A stretch of DNA of 64,000 bases from Pyxicephalus adspersus (GCF_032062135.1 NC_092859.1:109747452-109811451); one strand, 5' to 3'; shown: positions 12,236 to 25,260, numbered from the stretch's first letter. Numbers and translations: made by a program. Notes: generated by a model not told the origin, from the letters alone.

Positions 12236-14014
12236 TGAGTATGCTCATTCAACCAGCAGTTTGTGTGAGAAAAATCCTCATGTGTAACAGCCCTTACTAC
12301 CCTTTGATTAGCTGACTCCACCATTCTTTTTTCTCTATCTTCCCACGCAACCCACCAAAAGAACCAATCCTTTAAATGCATGGAGTTCTCTACATGGCTC
12401 TGAAGATGTTGGTCATAAGCGGGTTTTGAGGGAAGAGGAAAATAATCGACGAGTAGCACACCATGAAAAGTGATTGTTAGTAAAATACCATTAGGATAAA
12501 GTAACATTGTTAAAGAGTTTATCATAGGCATTTCCATTCGTTGGAGACACCTAATACCTTACCCAAATATTAGTCATGCTATGTAAAAGAAAATCACTAT
12601 TACGCATTACCATAAAAGTGAATATTCACAATATACAAAAAATCAGTTCAATGTGTGGAACATTACAAATAAAAGAAGACTTTTAACAACTGAGGGAAAT
12701 TGGATGTGCTAGACATGGGTCACAATTGTATATAACTGCCCAGAAAAGAGGAAACATGCTTTGCTTTTGCACACTTTCATGTGGGTTTAAAAACATTGTC
12801 TGCATGAGGGCTCCTACAAAGAGGTGTACTTTATACACAGGAAGAACAGAGAGGGGTGAACAGGTCACATAGGTGGTGGGGGTTTCAGCTAGATGACTAA
12901 GACATTTGTTTGACGGTTGTAGGGTCTAGAGGGCGAGCTGTTAATTCCCAGGAAACCTTTATTTTACACAAGTATTTTACATTTCAACAGAGCTAGTGAA
13001 GAACTAAAGAAGCCAGGAAAAAAAAATAAAAGGATTTATGACTTTTTTTGGATTGTAAGCTTTTAATACTAATAATAATGATATCATATGCAATATATAA
13101 ACATGCTTCTTCCTGGAAACCAAGGACATTACATGAATTGTGAGGTTTACCAAAATCACTAGATTATAGGAAGTCACCTAGTAAATTCAGCAATCTGTAT
13201 AGATTTTAAAAGACAATATAACTTCAAAAAGTAATGTCTTTAAGGAGCCAGTAATAGAATTTAGAGTAGTATTTATCTATGTGGAAATCCTAAATAAGAA
13301 ATCAATACACAAATAACAAATTACAGATGTCATTAAGTAAGCAATTGTCTGCCACATCTAGAAATCCCAATGTGGGCAATGGTTGATAACATCAAATATT
13401 ACACTGTATAGTGGTACAATGTGGGTTAATTGTAAAACAATATTATATATCGCAAAATGAGTTTGAGCACAAGAAACTTCATACAAATATCTATGATTTT
13501 TAATGACTTCCTTTTTTTTTTTTGCAACATTTGATTTATGTTTGGTGTCCATTTATGAGGAGCAATATGAATTAATCTCAAGCTAGTTTTATGCACTCCT
13601 GCCCTGGGACTCTGTATGCTTAAATGCACTTCTGATTCCAGGCTGGTAGAAAAGTTTAATGGGGTTTTATAATGCCCATAGCTTAGCTTTATTGTCTGAC
13701 CTCACCACCTGTAGGATTGGTTCTAGGGTGGAAAATAAGGGCTGGTAAACAAGCAGATTTTTTACTTCTGATCGATTTCTAATAAATCTAAAGTGAATCT
13801 GAATAAAATTTCTTTTGACCAGTCATAACCAACCATTTCCCCTCCCCTAAATGGTTTTGAAGGAGTTGGACATGTTGGTAAACCTTGACCCAAAGTGTAC
13901 ATGTTGAGAGGGAGAGAACTGTTATTTTTTTGTCTGTGGCTGTGTAATAACTAGACTTAGTATTTTAAGCCAGGCTTGTCATATTGGATTTTTTATTATT
14001 TTTTTATAGTATAT

Positions 14015-14160
14015 AGTAATAATGATAAAAACAGCAGCTGTAATGATATCAGCAGTAGTAGTAACAGGACTAAAAATGATAGTGGTCATGTCAGAAATAA
14101 TAATAATAGCAGCATCAGTGGTAGTAATGGAGCTGTTATTAGTAGCAGTAAACTAATCCT
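14015..14160. repeat. Degenerate trinucleotide (RTN/AGY) repeat
   Basis: Interrupted runs of AAT, AGT and AGC triplets (for example AGCAGTAGTAGTAACAG and AATAATAATAATAGCAGC) over about 145 bp. The apparent Asn/Ser-rich reading frame is a by-product of this repeat. Confidence 0.75.
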
Positions 14161-15261
14161 AACTATAGCATTATCTCAAAGATTCACCTAAATATTTTAG
14201 AATAGGAATCTGATTCATATCTATATCTGGATTAAGGTCAAAGTCATTCACAATTTAGTTTAAGGCTCCCCTCCCTTACCCAAGGCCGGGGAGTGCAGAG
14301 ATCTAGTGGTGATTTCAGTTATGTTTGTTTATTTAGTTGCTTTTTGGCACATTGCATCACAATGTAACTACTCTAAAGTTCAGCAGAGGGTATTTGCTTT
14401 TTTTCCACTGGTCTTATCAAATACCTGCTATTTATTTAGATAATTGGAGATAATTAGAGCAAGTGTTCTCAGATAAGGTGTGAAATATCATGACTGTCTG
14501 GGTGTGGCATTATTAAGAGAGGTGTTGACATGCCAAAACATTACCTATTCTGTCAATAAACAGTGAGAGCATTGTGACTATGAAACCAGCAGGGCAAATC
14601 TTCTAATCTGTTTTAAAAAGAGTAATGTCTTTTTGTCACACATTATGTGACTACAATATACCACAATCAGTGACAATCTCTATAAACCACTGAATAGAAC
14701 ATGATTGGATATATGTAATAATGGTACGGTACTTTGCAGATCATTAATAGGTAGTGTAGAAATAGATGTGGCTATGTTTTGTGCTAACCAATGACATATG
14801 TAATAATCCACCTAACTAATGGTGAATAATTGGGTTCTACCAAATTCCAGAGGGACTTACCTGGTCACAAGATGCATATTTGGCTATAAATGTCATGTCA
14901 CCATAATGCCAGGATGGTTGTTGGTGTGTCACATGCTTCATGAACAACTACACTGGGGAACAAATAGAACAAATTTTTTGTTGACTTCAGTTTTTAAGCT
15001 TATTTACACTAAATTAGGTATGTTGATTCTGAAAGTGCAGGTAGTTCTCTTCTATCACGTCAGGTTTTTAATCTCTACTGCTTATATTAATGTGATTACT
15101 GCAGTGTAGATTTGTATAGGCTATTCATTTACACATAAGACAGTGTGGGCAGAGGTTGTGCACTGCTCTACGTAGTGAATAAGCAAAATTTATTTTTCTA
15201 CTTACACACGTATTTCCTTTCTTTCAGATTTCTTTCTTGCTCTGCTGTTTCTCGTCGTAAG

Positions 15262-16690
15262 TGCCTAAACAACCCTGATTCATTTTGTTAAATCTGTGGC
15301 AGTTTCACCATATACAGTCAAAGGGCGAACATCAGCACATTTGTAGAGCAAGCCTATTTGGCATATTTCAAAGGGAAACTTGGTGGTTAAGATAAGTCTT
15401 GGGTCCCCCATAAGGTGTGCAAACAGTATATCGAGGGTTTAGGGATGTGGACAAAAGGAACACGTGATAAGATGCCATTAGGTATACCTATGGTTTGGCG
15501 AGAGCCAGGAGATCATTTCAGTGACTGTTACTTTTGTATAGTGAAAACATCAGAATATAACAAGAAAAATAAATGTAACATAGAGTATCCTAGTCCACCA
15601 TCGGCTATACGCCCAGTGGCTTATTCAGATGAAATCCCAGTTACACTACCCTCTCTTGAAGAACATGATTATGGTGATGAACTAGGTGACAACAATGATG
15701 AAGAGTTTGAAATTTAAGAGGACTCTGTTCGTAAAGGATTTGATCAGCATGAGTTGAGTGATTTGGCACGTGATTTGGGACTATCGAAGAAGGCTTCAGA
15801 ACTCCTAGCATCAAGACTGGGTGAGAAAAACTTATTTGAAAAAGGAACAAAGGTATCATACTTTCCAACCAGGGAAAAATTGCATTTCTGCTGTACTTTG
15901 GAACTGACAGTGGCTTTGTGTATTGCCATACCATACCTGGTTTAATGGAGGAATTGGGAATTCCAATCTTTAACCCAACTGAAGGCGACTATTCATCGAT
16001 AGCTTAAAGCGGAGCTTAAAGTGTTTTCTCCTTCACAATGTATTTAGGTCAGTCCCAATTGGCCATTCAGTTTCTCTTTGTGAAGAATATGCAGCCATAA
16101 AGAGAGTCATTGAGTTGTTGCAATATCACCAACACAATTGGGTCATCTCTGTTGACCTTAAAATGGTATGCTTCCTTCTTGGTCAGCAACGCGGATACAC
16201 CAAGTATCCCTGTTATCTGTACATGTGGGACAGCAGAGCTCACGGGAGGCATTGGGTGGAAAGGAATTGGCCTCCAAGATCTGCCCTAAAACCAGGTGAT
16301 CCAAACATTCTACATGAGCCACTTGATGATATATTAATATGTTAATATATTCCCACCTCTGCACATGAAACTGGGTCTGATGAAACATTTAGGTAAAGCT
16401 TTGCCTAATGAAGGAGACGGTTACAAGTACCTCATTTTGGCATTTCCTAGCCTGTCATTTGAAAAAAATAAAGGCCGGTGTGTTTGACGGTCCACAGATT
16501 CGGCAGCTCATCAAAGATGAACATTTCATCAGGACAATGTCAGAAGTTGAAAAGAATGCTTGGTTATCATTCAAAGCCATTGTCAAAGACACACGAGCAA
16601 ATTACACACAAATTGTCCAGAAACTCTTGGAGAGCTACAAAATGCTAACTCAAAAAAATGCGTTCCCCAGTGCTTTAGAACAATGAGTCT
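15262..16690 (+). pseudogene. Decayed ORF of a multicopy transposon-like family
   Basis: A broken coding region. In frame 1 from 15262 it reads CLNNPDSFC-stop-ICGSFT, QAYLAYFKGKLG and KSWVPHKVC, then a long open stretch (15415-15717) with GIPMVWREPGDHFSDCYFC and YPSPPSAIRPVAYSDEIPV. After a stop at 15715 the same frame resumes with LARDLGLSKKASELLASRLG. Further on, after frameshifts, come NWVISVDLKMVCFLLGQQRG with YTKYPCYLYMWDSR (16115 onward, frame 2) and KIKAGVFDGPQIRQLIKDEH with SEVEKNAWLSFKAI (frame 1 to 16686). I recognise this segment order from many near-identical uncharacterised proteins in arthropods, cnidarians and some vertebrates. Its transposon class is not known to me. Cys/His spacing in the N-terminal part suggests a metal-binding domain. 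At least three stops and two or more frameshifts make it non-functional; the 3' end is missing. Confidence 0.7.
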
Positions 16691-18978
16691 GGCCTCCTTG
16701 AGACATTGTTCATTTTCAGCAACATTTATCTAGAGTGCATACAAGCCTTTAGAGTAGATTGGGGTTGGTTATGGACAAGATAGGGCCCTGGGCAAATATT
16801 AGGTGGGGCTCCCAGATGCACAGTACTCTCTGCCATTCTGCCACCCTTGGCTCTGGAGAAGGTGGGGGTGCAGAATTTTCCTACTTTGTGTTGGAATAAA
16901 AACTTGGCATGCTTCAAGGGTTCAAAGGAGCTCCCTTCATCAGAACAGGGTACTGTTGAACAAACTGTGCATTGGACTGATATAAGTGGAAGGATTCCGA
17001 TAGGTAACAGGTCAGATGTAGGTCAGATGATTGTTCCAGGTACAATTTTTTTTATTTAACAAGCATACCTTAATGTTAGAAATTGGGGTTATTTAGAGAG
17101 AAGAATTTAAATGACATGAGCAGAAATCATTAACCTATGTTGTTTTTTTTTTTTTTTTTACAGAAAAGGTGGCTATGTTTCTGAATGTGCCTCGGTGTTC
17201 ATATATCTGCAATCATGTACAAGCTGCCCGTGGAAAAACACAAATATTGGATTTCATGAAGTCTGCAATATTAGGTCACAGAAGGAATATACTTTGTGTC
17301 AGCATTTCATCGTGCCAGTGGTGCAAATTTCCAGGTGATTGCATACTGTGTGTATTTCCCACTTGTGATGTATGCATCTGCCTTTAATCAGTAATTCAAG
17401 ACTGGGGAAAAGCTAGCTTGCTTGAATGGGAGTGTCATTCTTGATATATATGTTGTGTTTTATCTCCCTGCAACCATGTGGAAAATAACTAGGGCATCCG
17501 ACCTCAAATACATGAGAATAAACCATCATGCAAATTAGTGATGTATTGTGGAAATGATGGCACATCATATTGGACTCACAATCTTTGACAAGGTTACACA
17601 AGCTGGGCCATAATTGTTTTATTGGCATGAGTAAGATAATAAAATGTTCTTTTGTCTAAGCAAATCCGCTTTATGTAAAAAAATAAAGAATAACTGCAGG
17701 CAGATACATGGATAAGTATACATAGCAACCAAAAAGGGTGTACACAGTGCATCATGTGCTGCACACATGTTCCTAACAGCCAAATCTGATAGAGCTGAAC
17801 TCTGAGATAAGCAAATTTAATACAAGAGATGTGTATCCTTACCTACATTTTTGTGTACTGTATTTCTTTTAGATTTGTATAGTATTCCAGCATAAAGCTT
17901 TGCTTTTGTACAGCAGGTACAGCAGGCAAAGGTCAGTCCTTGCTGCAGTATGTCACTGGGCAGAGAGATTGGTCTTGTATCTGCCCCATTTGTGGTTTTC
18001 TACAGGCAGACTTGTGGCTCTCTTGTCTTTACCACCTCTGTACTGTAAAGTTATAATGTTATAATGTATTAATAACCAATATAATAATACCTGTATTTGC
18101 TAGAGCATTTGGTACATGCAGTGGTAATTTATATCCTGTTGCTACAAAGGAATAAACTTAAATTAGACCTTTTGTGCCCCAAGCTAAAGCACAAATTCTT
18201 GTGTTCTTTGCTGCACACTTGTAAAACAAAGCATGCAGCATTAGACAAGGTTTTACATTGCGGTACCAGGTTTCCCAGCTTTATAGTATGCCAGTTATCA
18301 GCACCGCCAGTTAGGTGCTGTAAATTTTGGAAAGGAAAATTTTTAGTGAAAATAAATAAAACATTAACATAAAGCCTAAAGCTTACTGAAATCTTAATAT
18401 AGTCTATTAAAGCTTATTTAAAGTGTACCTGTCAACTTTTGGGTAGAATAGTGAGGGGTTTAGAACTACCTTAACCAACATCAGGATCCTTCCGATTTTA
18501 TCAGTCCAGTTTGTACTTGGTTTCACAGGACATGCAGACGACCTGATCAATTGGGACCCTTTAAAGCCCTAAAACATGTTTGCATTTTGTGGCATTAATG
18601 CTTGAAAAAATTACATTTGACACATTTCTCCTTGCACACCCAGTCCCTACTCATTCAAATTGATGACCTATGTTCACCACTCGTGTGATAACTACCTAAC
18701 TGTTATTCTTCTACACTGCTGTAATACCTGACTGGGAACATCTACTGCTTTAAAAGACTAAGCACCCCAGATGTTTTACTTTCCATTTGCTTTGGCGATT
18801 TTTGACATTGGGACTAAAACTGAGGCAAAAACACACTTTTGAGTGGACACCACAGCAGTTATACAGGGAAAATCTCCTAATGGAGACAATTGTTCTGATG
18901 ACAACTATCCAGGAGAGAATTTACGTTACCTTAGAGAGATTTAGTACAATATCTGTTGTGTCAACAATACAAGGACTG

Positions 18979-19060
18979 TAAAGCTACGTACACACTTCCA
19001 ATTATTATCGTCGGAAAACGAACGACGAACGTTCGATTTCATATAACAAAAACAATTAAA
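18979..19060. mobile_element. Solo left end of the GTACACAC MITE family
   Basis: TAAAGCTACGTACACACTTC then CAATTATTATCGTCGGAAAA and a CGAACGACGAACGTTCG segment. It is the best-preserved left terminus in the window, with no matching right end within several hundred bases. Confidence 0.6.
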
Positions 19061-21706
19061 GGATTTACATCCAAAGAGTTTTAAAGATTCCTAAGCTGAA
19101 AATGTGGTAAAGAAAGATAAATTGTACACCAGTGATGCCTAGTGCTAAATACCAGTTTGAAATAATACAGAAATTGCCTTTGTTGATAAATGCTTACCAC
19201 CTTTGTTGAGTAGTAATCTTAGCAGTAGCAACTTGAATCTCTGAGGAGCTCACAGTATAGATATTTAAAGCTTGGCTCCTGGTTTACTATAGCCAGTGGC
19301 CTATTGGACCCACCCAAACTCTGACCATAGGCATTGCCCTGAGAACTTTGTATATAATATCAGATCAATTGTTATAGATTAGGATCACTAATACATTTTT
19401 TCAGCATCAGAATCACATGCTATCCAACACATACCATAAGCCAATGCATAACTTAAAAAATTTACAGCAACCTGCTACGATTTTACAAAACTGGCAAAAA
19501 TTAAAATGTGCCTTCCTTACAATTATGTCAACCATGTAAAAAAGGAGATGGTTTGCAAACTGGTTCTGTGCAGAACTCCCCCAGCATTTCCAATTCTTGC
19601 TTAAAGGACTGACTCATTTTATTTCCGGGCAAGGTTTGGCTTATTACAACACTAGGTCTGATCATACAACTTTAGGTGATTACACCAGGCAGGAAGTAGA
19701 AAGTGACTAAAATCTAGACAACATTTAAATATGCCAGCATTTAATATGACGTTGCAGAACACTTTACTAAAATCCTTGTGCATAATTACATGTGTCTAGA
19801 AGCAATTTGGAAGTTGACTGGAGGACCACAAAGCACAACAAGGAGAAAGTGAAGATTGACACTTCTAGAAGTGTCATTTTTTTCAAGACACTTTGAAAGA
19901 AGATTTCTAACTAGCAGAGTGGCATTGAGTAGCACAAACAGTATTTATTCTCTTTTTTCCCAGGTAAAGAGGTCACAAAATCTGCAGAATACCAGGGAAA
20001 GTGTTTGATTTGGGATGGTAAATAAGGAAATACTTACATTATTCCTTACTTCTACAGGCTTCTGCTTCTTAATTAAACTATTTCCCCACAAACTCTCTGG
20101 GAGCTTCATTGCCTGGCTAGGCAATGGCTCTTACATGGTATAATAGAGGTCCAGCAGTTATGCAAAGTATGGAATAATATGAAGGAACCACAAGATCCTA
20201 GAATGTCAGCAGCAGAGAAGAGAAATGGCTGCTGGGAGAACATGTAATAGGGTATGTTTATCTAGCATTTCCTGGATTAAATACAAAACACTTTAAAAAG
20301 TTTGCTTTCCCAGTACTTTAACTGTAACTTTTAAATAGTTACATATTCATTACAAGCTTTCAAACAAATCTTGCATTTTACCTGTAGCTGCAGGCACCGT
20401 GGAATGATTCATCCTCAAAGTTTACAACAGACATATTTTGCTTTGACTTTCAGCAGGTTAACAAAACCCATGGTACTTTAAAATTATGACAACTCCCACC
20501 CATTTTCACTCCAGTTAACCTTGCACTAACCAGTGTCAATTATTAAAAATCAATAAAACATCAAACAAATCAGTGCTATGACCTTAAAGGTTGTAGTCAT
20601 GATAAAAAGTTCTCCCCTTCCCAATAAGTGCTAGCAAACTGCAGTGGCATCATGATGTCCATGTCTGTCCTCTCTCTCACTTATAACCCAGGCTATTGTG
20701 TTAAAAATGGACTGGACTTCTCAGATTCATCTTGCAGGACAGCAAGACGCTGAAAGGAGCCATGATGTCTTATTTCTGCTGTAAGGAGATGTGACTGCAG
20801 TTACTAAGCATTTGCATGGTGCAGGTCTATGGATCAGGAAGTGATATCTCAATGACAACAAATAAATTAGAAACTAGTAGTGAGCACAACAAGGTTGGTC
20901 ACCTCTTCCCTGCCCACTGTAGAGGGTGCATCTTTCTCCCGGCTTATGACTGGGTGCAGGGGTCACCACCTGTAAGGTTTATTCATTGTGTTATTGGGCT
21001 ACTGGTGCTTGGGAGCCAACTAGCTCCCTTCCCCACAACTGCTGCCAATGACACTTGCCTTTTGGTGTCTAGGAGAAGATATGTCTCTGCCTCCACCACC
21101 CCCAAGGCCCCTAGCATTTTCCTTCTTCCAGTGACTCAGCAGCTCTCCAGCTTTCTAACCTCTAATATACACACTAAGTTTGGAGGAGGAGCAGATAGAA
21201 CTAAATCTATGAGGCTTGATTTTTTTGCATGTTTCTGATGGGAACCTTGTGAATGGATTGCTCCACAGTGCTTGTAGGTACTGAGATCAGTGAGGGTTTT
21301 GTAAACTCATTTAAAGCTTGTTAAAATATATATCTAAATAGCTATAGCCATAGTCACAGGCCACTTAAAGGTTGCTTAGTTATCAGTTCTTAAAAATTAA
21401 ACATTATCAAGTGAAAAATCCATAAAACACTGAAAATTGAAAGATACTGTAAATTCTGTAAATCAGCATTCATGTTTCAGCAAGACTTTCTTTTGTAGCC
21501 ATTACAAGTGTATTTTAATTCAAAGAGAAGCAGAATAGTATACTTAATGACAACCTTTATTTAGAGAAATATAGTCTATCATTTCTACAGATAAAGCTAG
21601 TTGCATAAGTGTCTTGCTGGTTCAGTGCTTTATTATCAAGGTCACTATAGATAACTAGTCTTAAATTATGACTATTTTCCTTGCTGCATGTTTTTTTCTG
21701 TGTAAT

Positions 21707-21932
21707 TGGGCCTGATTTATTAAAGTTCTCCAAGGCTGAAGAGGATACATTTTCATTAGTAAAGTTGGGTGATCCAGCAAACCTGGAATGGATTTCTTCA
21801 AATCCATTTGCCATTTGCTAGCAAATGTTTTGAATTTAGGACCAGATTCATTCCGGGTTTGTTAGTCACCCAGCTTCACTGATGAAAATGTATCCTCTTC
21901 AGCCTTGGAGAACTTTAATACATTAGGCCCAT
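21707..21932. mobile_element. Palindromic MITE (TTTATTAAAG family), copy 2
   Basis: Arms of about 90 bp: GGGCCTGATTTATTAAAGTT and CTCCAAGGCTGAAGAGGATA at the left. The right arm reads back as GGGCCTAATGTATTAAAGTT then CTCCAAGGCTGAAGAGGATA. Arms are roughly 85-90% alike by eye. The pair with 12016-12235 defines a family. Confidence 0.85.
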
Positions 21933-23949
21933 TGTCGCACAAATCCTAAAGGCAGCCAAGCATCTGTGTTTTCAGGAGGTCAGCAATCACAACTTGCATG
22001 TTACTGTCTCTTTGGATACCCCAGGCTACTACCTGAAGGACTCTGGACTAAAAAATGGGCTGTGGGATTATCTTGTCAAGTAGGGATGTGATGTTTCACA
22101 CAATTTTGTGTAGAATGTCCCAGCTTTGTATTACTGCTGTTTTACTCTCCCTCTCTCTCTGTCCCTTTTGGCCTTTTGTATGTGAGTCAATTACGATGCC
22201 AAAGGTGATTGGTTTACCGATGTGTTATTTTATGTTTGACTTGGTTTATGTACATCTGAATCTCCTTTTTCTTTTTAAATAAATAAAAAAAAACAACTTG
22301 CATATTACTCTCAGATTTCGAGTGGTAGGTAGGTAGAACTAGAATAAACAGTATTGGAATTGTGACATTTAAAGCTCCCCTGATGCATTCTCTAAAATCA
22401 GAACTGGTCAATAACCACAATAAAAAGACTAACTGGGAGATGCCATGTGTATTGAGGCTCAGCCCCATACATTACAAAAGCCCAGTGGAGTTTACAATTG
22501 AACATTTCATTTTTACTTATTTTAAGAAAAAACTATGAGGAAATGGATTACTATTGCTTGTGATCCAACTGCCTCAGTTGGACAATGCAAATTTTGTAAA
22601 TACATTTTTATTATGATTAAGCAATGCAGCTTGCATGCTCACCCTGCTAGTTGGACATTGATAGAGCATCCACTGCTACTTTTAGAGCACATTTATGGCA
22701 AAAATGGTGAACAGAGTGTTTCATCATACTTTAAAATGTGGTGAATGGTACAACAGTTATACTAAAGGGTAATGTAAAGTGGAAGTGAAACTGAAAAATG
22801 GCTGACTTTTCTATTAACCACCTAAATGACTATGGAGAACAAAAAGGTGACATTATTTTAAATACTTTTTTTGGGTGATCAGACAGTTTTCCTACTGATA
22901 AATAAGCCTCAAAATCAGATTCTTACATTGGTAAGTACGTAAAGGTAAGGTAATGCATAAGGTAAAGATACTTAGTTCCAGTTGAGTCCATTGAGAATAT
23001 AAAACTGGAACTGGAGTTAAGCTTTGGAGTTCAACAGAACAATACACTGTGGAATAGCTATACCGGGTAAATACATGTAATAATATTGGAACTGAAAGGC
23101 TCTATGTTGTAAATTAACATTTTAATATTCTTATACGGCATTTAAAGAAACATGTGATTTACCCATAAAGGGAAAAGAAATATGTTTCCTTTAATCTCAC
23201 TCCCCAGTAGCACATCCTCATTTTTCTTTACTTCTCCACCACTTTTGTGGTTTGTGTTTAGTCATCCAGTTCTTTGTTTGATATTCTGGAGATGGGAGAG
23301 CGTGTAACTCACTCCATGTGATAGCACTGGGTCAACCACCAAACACCAGAACTGCCACATGGTGAGAGTAACTAAATTTGATTGACAAACACTAAACTCA
23401 GAATGGTGGTAGGAGTAATGATTCCCCACTGGTTCCCAGCTTGGTAGCCCCAACTGCTATGCTGGTTCCTAATGAACCAGCAACTGAATATTTGACAGCA
23501 CACAGTACTCAGTCATTCACTATGTCCCCTATTCATCACCATGGGCAATGAAGGTGAAACACTACATGTAGCACTTCTCATGCCTAGAATAGCTTACTCT
23601 CTGCACAGAGCAAATGGAGAGCATAATTGGAGTATGCAGGGGGAACCAAGTAAACTTTTACTTTACCCTGTACATGCAAATTACAGGTTTGGTTTAAGAA
23701 ATAACTAACTGGCTGATGATGTTAAAAATCCTCTAAATTTAACTTTACAGATAGCATAGTCAAAACATTCCTAAGTAATACATTAGTTTTCAGATCATTT
23801 CTACAAGAGCATGTTCATTACTGAAAATGACACATATAAGAAATTTTACACATAAAACTATAGGAATGTTAGAAAAAAAATTAGAATAAATCCACCCACC
23901 CTTCTTTTCATTTGGTTAATAAAAGAAAGTGCTGGCTGAAATGCAGCAC

Positions 23950-24180
23950 TTAGTAATTCTGTTATAACCTCTAGTAAAGCAAGTCACCGGGGTATTTTCC
24001 CCCGAGTCACGGTCACGTCTAATTGGCAGGCACATAGTTTCTATTCAAAGCCTTTCGAATGTATACTGAGAGAGAGACGGGTCTCTGTGATTTCTAATTG
24101 CTCCATTGTTTATTTTTTTCATGTCTGTCCATGAGTCAACATTCGATCACAGTTTTAAAACAAGTAGATGACTGACAACC
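23950..24180. promoter_or_regulatory. Enhancer-like block just past the GATA3 3' end
   Basis: High-complexity, unusually CpG-containing stretch (CACCGGGGTATTTTCCCCCG, GTCACGGTCACGTCTAATTG, ATTCAAAGCCTTTCGAATG) directly beyond the inferred transcript end. By eye it resembles conserved non-coding DNA. If the second poly(A) hexamer (24112-24117) is used, part of it would be 3' UTR. Confidence 0.3.
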
Positions 24181-24189
24181 ACCCTGTTT

Positions 24190-24975
24190 CAACAGAATGC
24201 AGTCTATTTTATTTTTAAAGAAAGAAAAAATATGAAAACAATAAAAGCGGTTTCTTTACACTAGCAGTAAATAAATTTATACAACCATTCAGTCTGTATA
24301 ATATGATGAAATAAATCTACATCTTTTTTATATTTTGGTGTCTTTGAATTATACATACAAACAACAATTACAGGAACTTGTTCACAATGCATTGAGGCCT
24401 GAGGAATGGCTATCTGCAAGTCCTTTTTAACAATGTCCATATAACTTTTCTTGCTGAAGATAGTGCTTCCTTGCAAAGAGACCCACAGCCTGAACATATG
24501 AACTGTCTAAAATTTTAATGCATCCAACAACCTCTGCCAGTTACAGAAAACAAGACTAGCAGTGTGTTCACGTTGTGAGTCAAGAAGCCTGAGAGTTTAT
24601 TCAGTCCTAGGATTGATTGCCAGGCTCCCCAAAATCTTGTCGTCCTTCATGCTTTTCATACAGGTGCTAAGCAGAAATAAAAGTCTTCAAGATGTACAGA
24701 ATAAAGTTCTTTTTTGCAATGTTTGTCATTTTGTTCACAGCACTAGAAACCCTTGTCAAGAGGGAGTCACGGTTTCAATGGCTTATTCACAAATGGGATC
24801 CAGATTCAGTGGTTAAGAATGTGTAGATGCCACAGTGAGTTCCTTTGAAAGTTGTGAGCACTACTGTGTAGGCATTTAAATAAAATCTTTTCATATTTAA
24901 GAGGGTCATCACTTTCAAAAAAATGCAAAATATAGATGAAGTCCTAAAAAGGATGCAAGTTACAAACAGGAAAGT
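24190..24975 (-). other. GATA3: GATA3 3' UTR with probable poly(A) signal
   Basis: About 780 nt follow the stop codon before a likely transcript end. On the minus strand an AATAAA hexamer lies at 24213-24208 within a T- and A-rich stretch, so cleavage would fall near 24190. Another AATAAA on this strand lies near 24117-24112 and could serve a longer form. The stretch 24215-24300 (T-rich, with TAAATTTATTTACTGC) looks well preserved and contains AU-rich elements that often mediate mRNA turnover. The end point is inferred; no transcript data are available. Confidence 0.6.
24208..24213 (-). terminator. Candidate poly(A) signal AATAAA of GATA3
   Basis: TTTATT on the plus strand gives AATAAA on the minus strand, 760 nt after the GATA3 stop codon and followed by T/G-containing sequence. 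It is the first canonical hexamer close to the expected 3' UTR length; an alternative lies about 95 nt further on. Confidence 0.5.
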
Positions 24976-25260
24976 CTAACCCATAGCAGTTACCATACTG
25001 GAGGGATGATGGGGTCCAAAAGAGAGACCGGCTGATGGGTGCATTGGTGTCGGTGTGGAAAGCATGTGGCCAGGGTGACTAAAAGGTGAAATATGGCTAA
25101 GGGAGGACATGTGCCTGGAGAGGGCGGCAGGGCTGAACGAGCTGCTCTTGGGGTAATCCTCAAGGCCGTCATGAATCTTTTTGCTCTTTTTTGACTTGCT
25201 AGACATTTTTCGATTTCTTGTCTGGATTCCTTCCTTCTTCATAGTCAAGGGTCTGTTAAT
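24976..25260 (-). CDS. GATA3: GATA3 last coding exon (basic tail and C-terminus, residues 335-428)
   Basis: A 285-nt coding part (94 residues plus stop) after acceptor GTTTAG (AG at 25262-25261). It starts [18 protein letters not shown], continues with the lysine-rich [10 protein letters not shown] tract, and ends [16 protein letters not shown] and a stop at 24978-24976. [18 protein letters not shown] is the basic tail of the C-finger that contacts the minor groove in GATA proteins (family knowledge). The Ser/Pro/His-rich end, with [15 protein letters not shown] and TPTPMHP, is diagnostic for GATA3. Small frog-specific changes relative to human (recalled) include [15 protein letters not shown] and [19 protein letters not shown]. 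The frame is uninterrupted. Confidence 0.98.
   Translation of the reverse strand: MNRPLTMKKEGIQTRNRKMSSKSKKSKKIHDGLEDYPKSSSFSPAALSRHMSSLSHISPFSHPGHMLSTPTPMHPSAGLSFGPHHPSSMVTAMG

Larger units (their letters stand above)
1..15230. other. Intergenic DNA downstream of GATA3 (repeat-rich, no gene seen)
   Basis: No exon, tRNA, rRNA or intact ORF is supported here. The interval holds the listed MITE-like elements, a SINE, a hAT-like fragment, microsatellites and a gap. Unlisted segments (for example 5750-7800, 8230-9050, 12240-13970, 14200-15230) are AT-rich with no recognisable feature. Confidence 0.7.
16700..23950. other. Intergenic DNA downstream of GATA3 (no gene seen)
   Basis: Contains a MITE end near 18979 and a palindromic MITE at 21707-21932. 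Otherwise AT-rich, unremarkable sequence. The longest ORF here (20816-21238, plus strand) lacks family features and I do not treat it as a gene. Confidence 0.65.

Noticed and set aside
13976..14191. Asn/Ser-rich 71-residue ORF
   Set aside because: Product of a degenerate trinucleotide repeat, not a gene.
20816..21238. 140-residue ORF on the plus strand
   Set aside because: No recognisable domain, no splice or promoter context, mixed composition; most likely chance in intergenic DNA.
22535..22744. Short frame with CKFC-like cysteine spacing, possible BED-type finger remnant
   Set aside because: Only one Cys pair, no downstream His/Cys partners or transposase similarity visible.
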